From: Anaerolineales bacterium UBA5195
GTDB taxonomy: Bacteria; Chloroflexota; Anaerolineae; Anaerolineales; Villigracilaceae
Assembly (NCBI GenBank): GCA_002412925.1
Contig: DHVZ01000030.1
Coordinates: forward strand, 1-64,000
Length of the DNA: 64,000 nt
Direction: 5' to 3'
Made by a program: the position numbers and the translations under genes. The notes under the pieces are model-generated. The model saw nothing but the letters and a program-made list of their open reading frames with translations. It was not told where the DNA came from and ran no database searches. This document shows positions 16,860-26,108 of this stretch, piece after piece (position 1 is the first letter of the stretch; every line of letters begins with the position of its first letter).

Positions 16860-17783
16860 TCAAGAGCGGCCTTTCACCACCTGTATGACCTTGGGAAGGA
16901 TCTCAAAACTCAGGCCTTTCAGGTTGCTGCCAAAGCTGGTGAAAATTTCCCCATCCGCATGGATATACAATGGGCGGTCAGCACGCACTGACAGGGTCTT
17001 GCACTTGCCCATCTTGATCTGGGGGAAACCTATGTGTGTTCCCTTCAAAAATTCGGGCAGCAGGCGGAACATCATCAGCCGCCCACATTTTTTGACCAGC
17101 GCGAAATCGATAATGCCATCGTTCATGTTTGCATCCGGGGCGATGATAAAACCGCCGCCTTCGCGCGGCCCATTGCAGAGTGTCAGCATCATGGCTTCTT
17201 CCTGCCAAAGTTCGCCATCCGACTCGATTTTCATCAACGCAGGGTCATGATTCAACAAGATGGTCTGGATGACAGCCGTCAGGTACATCAGGAACCCGCG
17301 CACAACCGGCAATTTGTGCGAGCGGATGGTGACAACCGCGTCAAAACCAATCCCCACGGTATTATCAAGATATTCGACGCGGCCATTTTCGTCGGTCATT
17401 CGGATAATGTCGACCGGGGATGACTCGCCTTCGAGCGCCTGCGCCATTGCGCGGTCAGCTTGGAGTGGGATGCCAATGGCATGCGCAAAGTCGTTGCCAG
17501 AACCCAGCGGAACGACTCCCAGCGTGGGACGTTTTTCGGCTGGGACCAGCATTAACCCATTAACCACTTCGTGGACGGTGCCATCGCCGCCCATGGCCAC
17601 GACCAGGTCATATCCTTCCAGGGCGGCTTGTTTTGCCAACTCTGTGGCGTGAGTTGGGTAGACTGTTCCACTCCATTCGGCGCCGCCATGTTCAAAAACG
17701 ATGGGGCGCAGATCGTTTGCCATCCGCCAGGCAGCGCCCATATCAGCCATCGGGTTCAAAATCAGTTTGACTCTGCGAGACAT
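16860..17783 (-). CDS. Diacylglycerol/lipid kinase family protein (YegS/BmrU-like)
   Basis: The 307-residue protein has the three sequence blocks of DAGK-catalytic lipid kinases: LILNPMADMGAA near residue 8, VVAMGGDGTVHEVVNGL (the GGDGT nucleotide site) near 62-77, and GVVPLGSGNDFAHAIG near 88-102. The C-terminal half is a beta-rich lipid-binding domain ending with DRPLYIHADGEIFTS. It should phosphorylate a lipid alcohol with ATP at the membrane. Length is normal for the family. The start is followed by a typical first beta strand (MSRRVKLILNP). Confidence 0.9.
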   Translation of the reverse strand: MSRRVKLILNPMADMGAAWRMANDLRPIVFEHGGAEWSGTVYPTHATELAKQAALEGYDLVVAMGGDGTVHEVVNGLMLVPAEKRPTLGVVPLGSGNDFAHAIGIPLQADRAMAQALEGESSPVDIIRMTDENGRVEYLDNTVGIGFDAVVTIRSHKLPVVRGFLMYLTAVIQTILLNHDPALMKIESDGELWQEEAMMLTLCNGPREGGGFIIAPDANMNDGIIDFALVKKCGRLMMFRLLPEFLKGTHIGFPQIKMGKCKTLSVRADRPLYIHADGEIFTSFGSNLKGLSFEILPKVIQVVKGRS

Positions 17784-17860
17784 AAAAGATCTCCTGGAAA
17801 AATAATCATCAGTACTTCACGAAACAGCATGAATAAGCCCAGTTTTTGGGGTGTGGCGGG

Positions 17861-19096
17861 TTATCTTGGGGTGGTATGCCCCTCTGTTCTTTCGAGGGCG
17901 GTCATGAATGTGCCGCGTGCTCGCCGTTTGGCCCGGTAAAGGGCTTCATCAGCGGCGCGTAACAGGTCTGAAGCAGACTGGGCATGCGTCGGGTAGATGG
18001 CAATCCCGCCAGTCACACTCAGGACCCGCGTTGTTGCATCAGGCAGGGAAATTTCGAAGCCAGACATCCGCTCTTTGATATGTTCTCCAACTAGTTTGGC
18101 TGCTTCAAGATCTGTTTCCGGGAGAATCATAACGAGCTCATCGCCGCCATAGCGGGCCAGGAAATCACTACTGCGCTGCGAGTTAACCAGGAACTGGGCA
18201 AACTGGTGCAAAACTTCGTCGCCCACACTGTGCCCGTAAGTATCATTGACAGCTTTGAAACCATCCAAATCCAGCATCACAACTGCAAATTTTTGGCTGT
18301 AACGAGCGGCGCGTTGAACATCGTTTTCAAGGCGGGCATCCAACGCGCGACGATTGGGTAAACCGGTCAGCGAATCACTCATGGCCTGGTTGGCCATGGC
18401 TTGATGCAGGCGAGCATTGTTAATCGCGAGCGCAGCCTGGTCAGCCAGTAAACCAAGCAAACGCAGTTCAGAGGGATTGAATCCGCCCGTTGACCAGCGC
18501 GCCATATTCATGACTCCAACCACGCTCTCGTTGATCATCAGTGGGATTCCGGTAATGGAGCCAGCCCAACCCAAAGAGGCATTTTTGAACAAGGGGTGGT
18601 TCTGTAAATCTTCCACAATCACGGCCTGCCGGGTGCGCGCAACGGTGTAGGTCATGCCATTAGGGCGCGGTATTGAGTGAATTAAATTCCGTTTCCCTTC
18701 AGAGTCCAATGATGCGCCAAAACGAAGTTTGCCATCCTGGTAAAGGAAAATATGTGCATCGCGGGCATCTTTGATCAAATGCATGGCCTCACTGACAATT
18801 GCTTCCAGGATAACCTGCATTTGCAGACTGGAAGTCAGGTTGACCGTGATCCGCTTGAGCGCATCCAACTCGGCGGCCTGTTGCTGGATGATGGCTACCA
18901 GGTTGCGATGATTTGTGACGTTGGCAAGCAGTTTGGCTGTCGCGCGGGCGTTCTCTTCGGTCTTTAAATCGCCGCGGGCCAGTTCCAGCAAAAGATCCAG
19001 CGTGCGCAGAATTTGCTCGCGCTGCTCCACTGTATATTGGCCGCGTTCCAGTTTGCGGCGGGCGGCCTGGAGAAGGTCCTGCTGAGATTTATCCAT
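17861..19096 (-). CDS. GAF-GGDEF diguanylate cyclase
   Basis: The 411-residue protein has a helical N-terminus (1-85), a GAF domain (about 95-230) and a GGDEF domain (about 240-400). The active loop reads GGDEL (317-321), a tolerated variant of GGDEF. RSSD at 308-311, five residues before, is an intact RxxD inhibitory site, so product feedback by c-di-GMP is expected. There is no membrane helix, so it is a cytosolic sensor that makes c-di-GMP in response to a GAF ligand. The ribosome binding site is weak. Confidence 0.9.
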   Translation of the reverse strand: MDKSQQDLLQAARRKLERGQYTVEQREQILRTLDLLLELARGDLKTEENARATAKLLANVTNHRNLVAIIQQQAAELDALKRITVNLTSSLQMQVILEAIVSEAMHLIKDARDAHIFLYQDGKLRFGASLDSEGKRNLIHSIPRPNGMTYTVARTRQAVIVEDLQNHPLFKNASLGWAGSITGIPLMINESVVGVMNMARWSTGGFNPSELRLLGLLADQAALAINNARLHQAMANQAMSDSLTGLPNRRALDARLENDVQRAARYSQKFAVVMLDLDGFKAVNDTYGHSVGDEVLHQFAQFLVNSQRSSDFLARYGGDELVMILPETDLEAAKLVGEHIKERMSGFEISLPDATTRVLSVTGGIAIYPTHAQSASDLLRAADEALYRAKRRARGTFMTALERTEGHTTPR

Positions 19097-19199
19097 GAGA
19101 TTCGGTAAAGCAGGTCTATTATAGACTCATAACCTGAATTCGTTCAGGAGAGTATGCTAAAATGGGGGCTGTTTTAACTTAACTGCAATGGAGAGTATG

Positions 19200-19982
19200 A
19201 TGTCTGAACCAAGCTACCCTGCCGCTACACCGCTTTTGCCGCGCCGGAGGGCGCTCATTATCGGTTCTTCCAAAGGATTGGGCGCAGCATTGGCGCGCCG
19301 CCTGGCTTGCGAGGGTTATTCCTTGGCGGTGACGGGGCGTAATGTCGATTTGCTTGACCAGCTCTGCGCAGAAATCAACCAGGCAAGCGGCGAAATACGC
19401 GCCATACCATATGTCCATGACGCCAGGAATTTCAACCAGGTTCCTGATTTACTGCAGAAAATTATTACCAACCTGGGCGGCCTGGACCTCTTTATTTACA
19501 ATGCAGGTGTTTTGCTTCCCACCACACCTGTAACCTATGAGGCTGATAAAGACCTCCAAACAATGGAAGTGAATGCCCTGGGAGCCATCGCCTGGTTCAA
19601 TGCGGTTGCGCCTGTTTTCCAAGCGCTGCGCTCCGGTCAGATTGTAGGCATCTCCTCGGTTGCCGGTGATCGCGGCCGGGTGGGAAATCCCGCTTACAAT
19701 GCCTCCAAGGCCGCCTTGTCAACCTATCTCGAAGCCTTGCGCAACCGCCTTACCCGGCACGGCGTGCATGTCCTGACCGTCAAGCCTGGGTTTATGGACA
19801 CAGATATGCTCAAAAGCTCGCCGCGAACCTTCTGGGTCATTTCACCAGACAAGGCAGCCGAGGATATTTGGAAAGCGATTCGGGCGCGCAAACAAACGAT
19901 TTACACACCGGGGCGTTGGGGGCTGGTGATGTTAATCATCCAGCACATCCCTTCGGTGATTTTCAGGCGCTTATCCTTTTAA
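19200..19982 (+). CDS. Short-chain dehydrogenase, DprE2-like
   Basis: A classical SDR: the NAD(P) site reads IIGSSKGLGAALARRL, YNAGV marks the cofactor loop, and catalytic S and YxxxK appear in ISSVAGDRGRVGNPAYNASK. The C-terminus ends with a hydrophobic stretch (LVMLIIQHIPSVIFRRL) that may bind membrane. It stands 63 bp before a DprE1-like FAD oxidase, the arrangement of the actinobacterial pair that epimerises polyprenyl-phosphoryl-ribose to arabinose. ATG codons at 19188 and 19197 are in frame too; 19200 has the best spacing to GGAGAG. The exact substrate is inference. Confidence 0.82.
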   Translation: MSEPSYPAATPLLPRRRALIIGSSKGLGAALARRLACEGYSLAVTGRNVDLLDQLCAEINQASGEIRAIPYVHDARNFNQVPDLLQKIITNLGGLDLFIYNAGVLLPTTPVTYEADKDLQTMEVNALGAIAWFNAVAPVFQALRSGQIVGISSVAGDRGRVGNPAYNASKAALSTYLEALRNRLTRHGVHVLTVKPGFMDTDMLKSSPRTFWVISPDKAAEDIWKAIRARKQTIYTPGRWGLVMLIIQHIPSVIFRRLSF

Positions 19983-20045
19983 CAAAAATGGAAAGAGGGT
20001 ATCCCCGATTATTTAAACCTAGCGCCCTCCACAAAGAGAAAATTA

Positions 20046-21488
20046 ATGACAACTGCAGCTTTGCCTGACGAACATTTTACCTATCTCGAAAACTTTGGCC
20101 ATTCACTCCGCGCAGCGGTTTACTTATACAAAGCGGCTAACATCGAAGAAATTTATGCTGTTTTCAAGTTTGCCAGGAAGAACGGCCTGAAGGTCGCACT
20201 GCGAGGCGCCGGCCGTTCCTATAATGATGCTGCGCTGAACAGCGGCGGCATCGTGATGGATCTGACCGGGATGAATAAAATCCTGGCCTGGAACCCGGAA
20301 ACCGGGCTGATCACCGCCGAGCCCGGTGTTACGCTCGAAAAACTCTGGAAAACCGTCCTGCCCGATGGCTGGTGGCCGCCGGTTGTCTCAGGCACAATGA
20401 CCACCACCCTGGGCGGCTGCCTGGGGATGAATATTCATGGCAAGAACAATTTCAAGTTGGGCACCATCGGCGAGCAGGTGGTGGAATTTACCGCGTTGCT
20501 GCCAACCGGCGCGCAGGTCACCTGTTCTCCCACCCTGAATGGCGACTTGTTCTACAGCCTGATCTCGGGGATGGGCATGCTGGGCGTCTTCACATCTATC
20601 ACCATGCAGATGAAAAAAGTCTATTCAGGCATGTTGAAAGTTCACGCCTTCAACGTTCCTGATCTCGACCGCCACCTGGATGCGATTGCAGAATGCGCCC
20701 CCGAAAACAGTTACACTGTCGGCTGGCTGGATACAACTGCCAGCGGCAAAGGCCTGGGGCGTGGACAGCTCCACGCAGCCAAATACCTGGGTGAAGGCGA
20801 ATACCCGCTACCGGCCAAAACCCTGCAGGTTTCCCATCAAACACTCCCAGCCCACCTGTTCGGCGTTTTTCCAAAATCGATCATCCATTATTTCATGTCG
20901 CCTTTCATGATCAATCCTGGCGTGCGGCTGATCAACAGCGCCAAATACTTTGCGGGGATGCGTGAGAGCCATTACCTGCAATCTCACGCTGCTTTTCACT
21001 TCCTGTTGGATTACGTGCCTGATTGGGAAAAGGCCTACGGGCGCGGCGGGATGATCCAGTACCAGTCCTTTGTCCCCAAGGAAACCGCCAAAGATGCCTG
21101 GCGGGAATTGCTGACCCTTTCGCACAAGCGCGGCCTGCCAGCTTTTCTCGGCGTCACCAAGCGTCATCGGCCCGATAAATTTTTACTCAGCCATGCTGTG
21201 GACGGTTTCTCCCTGGCGCTGGATTTTAAAATCACCAGCGGGAGCCGTGCCAGGATGCAGGCCATGCTCCAGGAATTCGATCAGCTTGTCACCGATGCCG
21301 GTGGCCGCTTTTATTTTGCCAAGAACAGCGAGACCAGCCCTGAGACGGCCTCCGGCTTCCTTGGTGAGGAAACGATCAAGCGTTTCAAAGCGCTCAAACG
21401 GCGCACCGACCCGTATAACCTGCTCGAATCAGATCTATACCGGCGGGTGTTTGGGAAATTGTCAGGCAATCATCGAAATCTGGCCTGA
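20046..21488 (+). CDS. FAD-binding oxidoreductase, DprE1-like
   Basis: The 480-residue protein has a PCMH-type FAD domain in its N-terminal half (RGAGRSYNDAALNSGGIVMDL, TAEPGVTLEKLW, TLGGCLGMNIHGKNN) and a substrate domain of the aldonolactone-oxidase/DprE1 type. The histidine in MNIHG would be a candidate for covalent flavin attachment in relatives. With the SDR just upstream it could oxidise a sugar lipid that the SDR then reduces. No signal peptide is present. The pairing with DprE2-like protein is seen; the decaprenyl-phosphoribose substrate is inferred from family knowledge. Confidence 0.83.
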   Translation: MTTAALPDEHFTYLENFGHSLRAAVYLYKAANIEEIYAVFKFARKNGLKVALRGAGRSYNDAALNSGGIVMDLTGMNKILAWNPETGLITAEPGVTLEKLWKTVLPDGWWPPVVSGTMTTTLGGCLGMNIHGKNNFKLGTIGEQVVEFTALLPTGAQVTCSPTLNGDLFYSLISGMGMLGVFTSITMQMKKVYSGMLKVHAFNVPDLDRHLDAIAECAPENSYTVGWLDTTASGKGLGRGQLHAAKYLGEGEYPLPAKTLQVSHQTLPAHLFGVFPKSIIHYFMSPFMINPGVRLINSAKYFAGMRESHYLQSHAAFHFLLDYVPDWEKAYGRGGMIQYQSFVPKETAKDAWRELLTLSHKRGLPAFLGVTKRHRPDKFLLSHAVDGFSLALDFKITSGSRARMQAMLQEFDQLVTDAGGRFYFAKNSETSPETASGFLGEETIKRFKALKRRTDPYNLLESDLYRRVFGKLSGNHRNLA

Positions 21489-21503
21489 GGAAAGTTCCAA
21501 ATT

Positions 21504-22208
21504 ATGCCCAGCTGCCATTTTTGCGATCTTGGCCTGATTGATTACCAGCGCGCCTGGGACTTGCAAAACAAGCTTGCGGTTGAAATTGCGCGCGGCGAGC
21601 GCCCACCCACGCTCCTATTGCTCGAACATCCGCATACCTACACTTTTGGGAGGCGCGGGAAGATCGAAAACCTGCTCTGGGACGCGGAAAAGCTGGCCGA
21701 AAACGGGGCTGCCACTTACTGGGTTGATCGTGGCGGGGATGTGACCTATCACGGGCCGGGGCAGTTGGTCGGATACCCGCTCATGCGCCTGGAAGGAAGC
21801 GACCATGTCGGTTACGTTCGCAAACTGGAGAAAATGTTGATTGCGGCGCTGGCCCGGTTGGGGTTGGCAAGCGGCCAGCTAAACGGTAAGACCGGCGTCT
21901 GGGTGCAGGCGGAGATCGCTTCGCGCTGCTCACGCTGTAAGCCGGAAAACCGTCAGAAACCGGCCAAGATCGCCGCCATTGGCGTCAAAGTGGACTCAAA
22001 TGGCGTCACACGGCACGGTTTTGCGCTGAATGTCAATCCACGCATGGATTATTTCGAGGGGATCATCCCCTGCGGGATTGCCGACCACCCGGTCATTTCA
22101 CTGGCAGAGATTTTCCCCACCCCGCCTGAGATGGATGCCGTTAAACGGGAAGTCAGGCGCGCTTTTGGCGAGGTGTTTGGGGTTGAAATTCATCCAACAA
22201 ATATTTGA
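21504..22208 (+). CDS. lipB: Octanoyl-ACP:protein octanoyltransferase (lipoate biosynthesis)
   Basis: LipB moves octanoyl groups from ACP to lipoyl domains. The 234-residue protein has the family blocks LEHPHTYTFGRRG, VDRGGDVTYHGPGQLVGYP and HGFALNV...GIIPCGI. K155 and C190 fit the catalytic lysine and cysteine. A cysteine pair at C4/C7 and an unusual insert near 136-152 with C142/C145 (RCSRC) are not typical. The DNA of this insert resembles half of a palindromic repeat found elsewhere in the window. Start by GAGGAAAG; 15 bp behind the oxidase gene. Confidence 0.92.
   Translation: MPSCHFCDLGLIDYQRAWDLQNKLAVEIARGERPPTLLLLEHPHTYTFGRRGKIENLLWDAEKLAENGAATYWVDRGGDVTYHGPGQLVGYPLMRLEGSDHVGYVRKLEKMLIAALARLGLASGQLNGKTGVWVQAEIASRCSRCKPENRQKPAKIAAIGVKVDSNGVTRHGFALNVNPRMDYFEGIIPCGIADHPVISLAEIFPTPPEMDAVKREVRRAFGEVFGVEIHPTNI
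21911..21935. repeat. Half copy of repeat family 2 inside lipB
   Basis: GGAGATCGCTTCG at 21911-21923 matches, with one difference, the GGAGATTGCTTCG half seen in inverse form in the repeats at 43639-43741 and 52263-52406. It coincides with the atypical insert of the LipB protein. Confidence 0.5.
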
Positions 22209-22271
22209 CTTTTTGGGCTAAAATCAGTACACTGAATTACGAAAGATTATGTCATTATCATTGGAGGAAAA

Positions 22272-22895
22272 ATGCCCGCTCAATATCAACTTGTGATGCA
22301 TTCGGGACCGACCCCCGGAAAAGTCTTTCCAATGGAAGGGGATGTGTTGACGATTGGCCGTGAGGCTGGGAATGCCATCATCATCAACGATGCTGAAGTT
22401 TCACGCAAGCACACCCAGTTTGTCTTCCAGGGCGGCAAATATATCGTCACTGACCTGGGTTCCACCAACGGCACGTTTGTCAACGGCCAACGCCTGACAG
22501 GTCAGCATATCTTGCAGCCCGGCGAGGTTATTTCACTCGGCGAACAGATTAATTTACTCTTCGAAGCGGTTATCCCGATAGACCCGAACGCGACAATGAT
22601 GTCTGCCGGCCGCCCGCCTGTCATCCCAAGAGCGGTTGCCCAGGCTCCCAGGCCTCAACCCGTCGTCCAGCCTGCTCCGCCCCCACAACCGGTCAATTAT
22701 GCCGGTCAGGTGCCTGCCAGTCCTGCGCCGGTTTATGCCCCGCCCCAACAGCAGAGTGGAGGTTCACGCACAATGCTGATTGTAGTCGGGGTGGGTTTGT
22801 TCTTGTGTCTTTGTGCGGTTAGTGTCGGTCTGTTCTTTGCCCCGGTAGAGTTTTGGTGCATGTTCCCGGTCTGGGGCGCGGGAGCTTGCCCCTAG
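22272..22895 (+). CDS. FHA-domain protein with C-terminal membrane anchor
   Basis: The 207-residue protein has an N-terminal forkhead-associated domain (about 8-95) with the expected LTIGREAGNAI, SRKHTQF and LGSTNGTFVNG motifs for phosphothreonine peptide binding. A proline-rich linker (115-165) leads to one membrane helix (about 172-195, LIVVGVGLFLCLCAVSVGLFF), so the FHA domain should face the cytoplasm on a tail anchor. Start by GGAGG. It probably recruits a threonine-phosphorylated partner to the membrane; no kinase is encoded nearby. Confidence 0.9.
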   Translation: MPAQYQLVMHSGPTPGKVFPMEGDVLTIGREAGNAIIINDAEVSRKHTQFVFQGGKYIVTDLGSTNGTFVNGQRLTGQHILQPGEVISLGEQINLLFEAVIPIDPNATMMSAGRPPVIPRAVAQAPRPQPVVQPAPPPQPVNYAGQVPASPAPVYAPPQQQSGGSRTMLIVVGVGLFLCLCAVSVGLFFAPVEFWCMFPVWGAGACP

Positions 22896-22927
22896 GATCT
22901 CGTAAAAATTTCATACTGTGAAAACAG

Positions 22928-22955
22928 GAAGCCCGGAGAAGCAATCTGGGCTTTC
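22928..22955. terminator. Terminator between convergent FHA and metallopeptidase genes
   Basis: AAGCCC (22929-22934) and GGGCTT (22948-22953) form a stem with TCAGTTTTT after it on the plus strand. Both convergent genes end within 70 bp of it. Confidence 0.65.
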
Positions 22956-22960
22956 AGTTT

Positions 22961-24367
22961 TTAACGCAATTTATTTCCCCAGTACTGATAGAGGTTCAGC
23001 ATGACATTCACGGCCCGGATATCGGCCTCGGCGGCTGTGTAATCCCCGGCCCGCAGGCTGGCATCCGCTGAAACCAGCAGCGTCTCGATTTGCTGGTTGA
23101 TGGCCGAACTCGGGCTGCGCAACAAGTCGGCGACAATCCCGCGCTGGCGCATTGTTGGTATGTTGGGCAGCCAGGCATACAGGAAGTAGGCTGAAGGGAC
23201 AAGTTCGCGTTGATAACGCCTGACAGTGTCATAAAAGGCGATTGTCAGGCGCAAATCGGTGCGGGTGGCGTCGGCCACTGCTTGCTGGCGCAGGAATTCA
23301 GTGAAGTCTTTCTCCAACCGTGCCGGGGATGTTTCGAAGTGGGTTTGCAGGGCGGCATCAAGCGCTTCGGCCTGGGAACTCCCCGGCGCGGGAGGAATAT
23401 TACGGTAAAAAGTGTCGAACTCATCCCGGCCATATGTGGCGACCAGGTAGCTGACCAACGCAGCTGCCTCGATATAGCTAATTTCGTGTTGGTGGGATGA
23501 ATAGAACGAATCGGCCAATTGATTCAGGGGAATGTACCAGCCCAGGTCGAGCAGGGCAGCGGCGCGGGGCAGGATGGGTTCTTTCTTGAAATGCCCTTCG
23601 CTCAGGTAAACGGCCAAGCCTTCCTGTAAAATGGGCAGGCGCAGGCCGCTGTGTTGTTGTCCATCGAGCCAATGCACCATTTCATGGTGGATCACTTGCT
23701 GGGTGGCGTTCCCGGCATAGTTTTGCTGGAGATAGGAAACATAAATCCCATCTGACGTGAACCCGCCATGCCCGAGCACCCGCGGTAAAAAGGTAATCGG
23801 GGTTTTACCCTTGAACTTTGCCCCAAAGCGGGATTCGACCTCCGCAGCCTGGGCAGCGACCATGATTTTGAGCATTTCCAGGTCCTTTTCAGCGTCAGTG
23901 CCGCTGAGATAGTGGAGCACACAGCAGTCAGTGTTAACAGATTTCCAGCGCGCCTCCACTTCAGCAGGCGGGAGATCGGCTGCGGGGCGCAGGCTGAAGG
24001 TCTCTTCCCACTGGGATTCGTCAGGAAGCAGGGAAAATCTCAGGGCATAGTCGCCAGCCTCCAATCCCTGTGTATCCCAGGCCCAGTAAAAGGTGGCCTG
24101 CTGGCGCGCGCCCATGCCAAAAGGCTCAATGTCCACTTCTCCCAGGTTTTGATTGCCCAGGGTGATCCGCACCGCCTGGTTGGACAAACTGGCCTGTGTG
24201 GCGCTGAAGACTTCGAAGCTGACCTTGTCTCCAACGTACAGCGGGCCGTCAGGATGTGTAATGACCTTGAAGGCCGGTGCGGCGGCCTGCGGCTCACCCG
24301 AATGAACAGGGGACAGGAAGCTGCAGGCCATTAAAATTAGCAGGAGAGCGGGCAGGATTTTTCGCAT
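22961..24367 (-). CDS. Lipoprotein zinc metallopeptidase, peptidase MA-like
   Basis: The 468-residue protein starts with a lipoprotein signal (LLILMACS, lipid-modified C15). After an Ig-like region (about 35-130) comes a gluzincin-type domain with HEMVH (H228, E229, H232) and E249 in LQEGLAVYLSEGH as the probable third zinc ligand. This fits the peptidase MA family of surface metallopeptidases. It should be anchored on the outside of the cytoplasmic membrane. The substrate is unknown. Confidence 0.85.
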   Translation of the reverse strand: MRKILPALLLILMACSFLSPVHSGEPQAAAPAFKVITHPDGPLYVGDKVSFEVFSATQASLSNQAVRITLGNQNLGEVDIEPFGMGARQQATFYWAWDTQGLEAGDYALRFSLLPDESQWEETFSLRPAADLPPAEVEARWKSVNTDCCVLHYLSGTDAEKDLEMLKIMVAAQAAEVESRFGAKFKGKTPITFLPRVLGHGGFTSDGIYVSYLQQNYAGNATQQVIHHEMVHWLDGQQHSGLRLPILQEGLAVYLSEGHFKKEPILPRAAALLDLGWYIPLNQLADSFYSSHQHEISYIEAAALVSYLVATYGRDEFDTFYRNIPPAPGSSQAEALDAALQTHFETSPARLEKDFTEFLRQQAVADATRTDLRLTIAFYDTVRRYQRELVPSAYFLYAWLPNIPTMRQRGIVADLLRSPSSAINQQIETLLVSADASLRAGDYTAAEADIRAVNVMLNLYQYWGNKLR

Positions 24368-24616
24368 ATTGTTCGTATGAATAGTTCTCCAAATCGGAAA
24401 GTTTTCGTGTTCATCCTAAAGCTGAACTGGGGAAGGAATAGTTATTTTACCCTGCGATTTCCACGATTTTGTTCGGGGGGCGTTAGGATTTTCCCGCCCG
24501 CCCTAAAATGCGGGACTATGCCCCGGAGATTCCTTAAGAGCCTCCCAGGTTTTGCAAAAGCAGATAAACGGTTGTAAATGTTCTTCGAATTGTTTACAAT
24601 CAGGTACGAGGACAAG

Positions 24617-25810
24617 ATGGAAAATTCAAATACTTCACCAAGATGGAATAATTCTACAAAATTGCTTGTCGGGCTGACGCTGGTGGCGATTGTGGCCGGG
24701 CTTTTGATCAAGTTCCAGAGTGTCCTGCCGCCGATGATCATCATGGTCATCCTGGCTTATCTGTTCAACCCGGCGGCGGATTTCCTTTCGAAACGCCTGC
24801 ATATGAACTGGAAGCTGGCTGTAACGTTGATTTATTTGCTGGTGGTGCTCCTCCTGCTGGGCCTGCTGACGCTCGGTGGGCTGGGTGTGGTCCAGCAAGT
24901 GCAAAACCTGATCACCCTGGTACAGGAGAGCCTGGATAGCCTTCCGGCTTTGTTGGAAGAGATTTCCGGCCGCATGTTCCAGGTTGGACCGTTTCTGTTG
25001 GATTTGAGCAAACTGGATTTGAGAGTTCTTGGCGATCAGTTGATTGGAACCATCGAACCCCTGATTGGCCAAACCGGCACAATGGTCAGGACCCTGGCCA
25101 GCGGCGCATTCAACTTCGTCGGTTGGACGGTCTTCGTCTTGTTGGTCTCTTATTTTGTGCTGGTCGAAAACGATGGCCTCTGGCGCGGGATCCTCCATTT
25201 TAACCTCCCAGGCTATGAGAGCGATCTGGAGCGAATGGGGAAGGAACTGATCAATATCTGGAATGCCTTTTTGCGCGGGCAGATTATCCTGATGGCGCTG
25301 GCGGCAGTGATCTACACAATTGTCCTGAGCAGCCTCGGCGTCAGTTTTGCGCTCGGCCTGGCCGTCTTTGCAGGTCTGGCGCGTTTCGTCCCCTATGCCG
25401 GCCCCTTTATTCTCTGGGTGGTGCTGGCACTGGTGACATATTTTCAGGAGTTCAAGCTTTTTGGGCTGCCACCCTTGGGTTACGTTTTGTTGGTAGTCGG
25501 GCTGGCCTGGGTGATCGACCTGGTTGTGGATAATATTGTCATGCCGCGCATTATGGCCTCAGCCTTGAAGGTTCATCCGGCGGCGGTACTGGTTGCGGCG
25601 ATTGTCGGCCTCGACTTGCTTGGCATTTTGGGCGTGATCATTGCGGCTCCCATGCTGGCCACTTTCCAATTGGTCGGGCGTTATTTTACGAGAAAACTCT
25701 TCGACCTCAACCCCTGGGTCGGGCTTGAAGAACCCCCGCCTCCTCCGCCGCTCCGCCAGCAGTTGGCTGCCTGGTTGGCTCCCATCCGTACAAAATTGAA
25801 AATCCGCTGA
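24617..25810 (+). CDS. AI-2E family transporter / PerM-like permease
   Basis: The 397-residue membrane protein has about eight helices and the family pattern of two N-terminal helices, a large polar loop (about 90-140, rich in LVQESLDSLPALLEEI) and a C-terminal helix bundle with FALGLAVFAGLARFVPYAGPFI. The family includes TqsA-type autoinducer-2 exporters and sodium/proton antiporters, so the substrate is open. The ATG at 24617 follows GAGG (24608-24611); an upstream ATG at 24578 has no binding site. Confidence 0.87.
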   Translation: MENSNTSPRWNNSTKLLVGLTLVAIVAGLLIKFQSVLPPMIIMVILAYLFNPAADFLSKRLHMNWKLAVTLIYLLVVLLLLGLLTLGGLGVVQQVQNLITLVQESLDSLPALLEEISGRMFQVGPFLLDLSKLDLRVLGDQLIGTIEPLIGQTGTMVRTLASGAFNFVGWTVFVLLVSYFVLVENDGLWRGILHFNLPGYESDLERMGKELINIWNAFLRGQIILMALAAVIYTIVLSSLGVSFALGLAVFAGLARFVPYAGPFILWVVLALVTYFQEFKLFGLPPLGYVLLVVGLAWVIDLVVDNIVMPRIMASALKVHPAAVLVAAIVGLDLLGILGVIIAAPMLATFQLVGRYFTRKLFDLNPWVGLEEPPPPPPLRQQLAAWLAPIRTKLKIR

Positions 25811-25871
25811 AGTTGTCTGTAAATTGTGCCTTGAGTGCTATATAATGGATAAAATCATTCAAGGAGATCAT

Positions 25872-26051
25872 ATGCCCAAAACCCCTGAACCCACGACCGA
25901 AACCCTGGCCGAGACCGAGAACTACCTGGTTTGGAAAGCCGAAGAACCCGATGGCGAGACCACCTATCACGTGGAACTTGGCAACGTTACCGTCCATTTC
26001 TTCAAAGAAGAATGGGACGAGTTTCTCGAATTGGTGCGCGCGCTGGAATAA
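25872..26051 (+). CDS. Small conserved-looking hypothetical protein
   Basis: A 59-residue acidic protein with an excellent AAGGAG (25861-25866) before its ATG. The sequence alternates in a way that suggests a small beta sheet (NYLVWKAEE, TYHVELGNVTVHFF) ending in a helix (EEWDEFLELVRALE). No cysteine motif or membrane segment. The gene is closed by a palindrome at 26055. I do not recognise the family. Confidence 0.7.
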   Translation: MPKTPEPTTETLAETENYLVWKAEEPDGETTYHVELGNVTVHFFKEEWDEFLELVRALE

Positions 26052-26054
26052 TTT

Positions 26055-26085
26055 GTTAGGGGCGGGTCTCAGACCTGCCCCTAAC
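26055..26085. terminator. Palindrome with GGGGC arms acting as likely terminator
   Basis: GTTAGGGGCGGGTCT (26055-26069) and AGACCTGCCCCTAAC (26071-26085) are inverse copies with one mismatch. It follows the stop codon by a few bases. The arms resemble repeat family 1, but the centre differs. Confidence 0.65.
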
Positions 26086-26108
26086 GATTCCCTGCCCCAA
26101 TTATCCAT

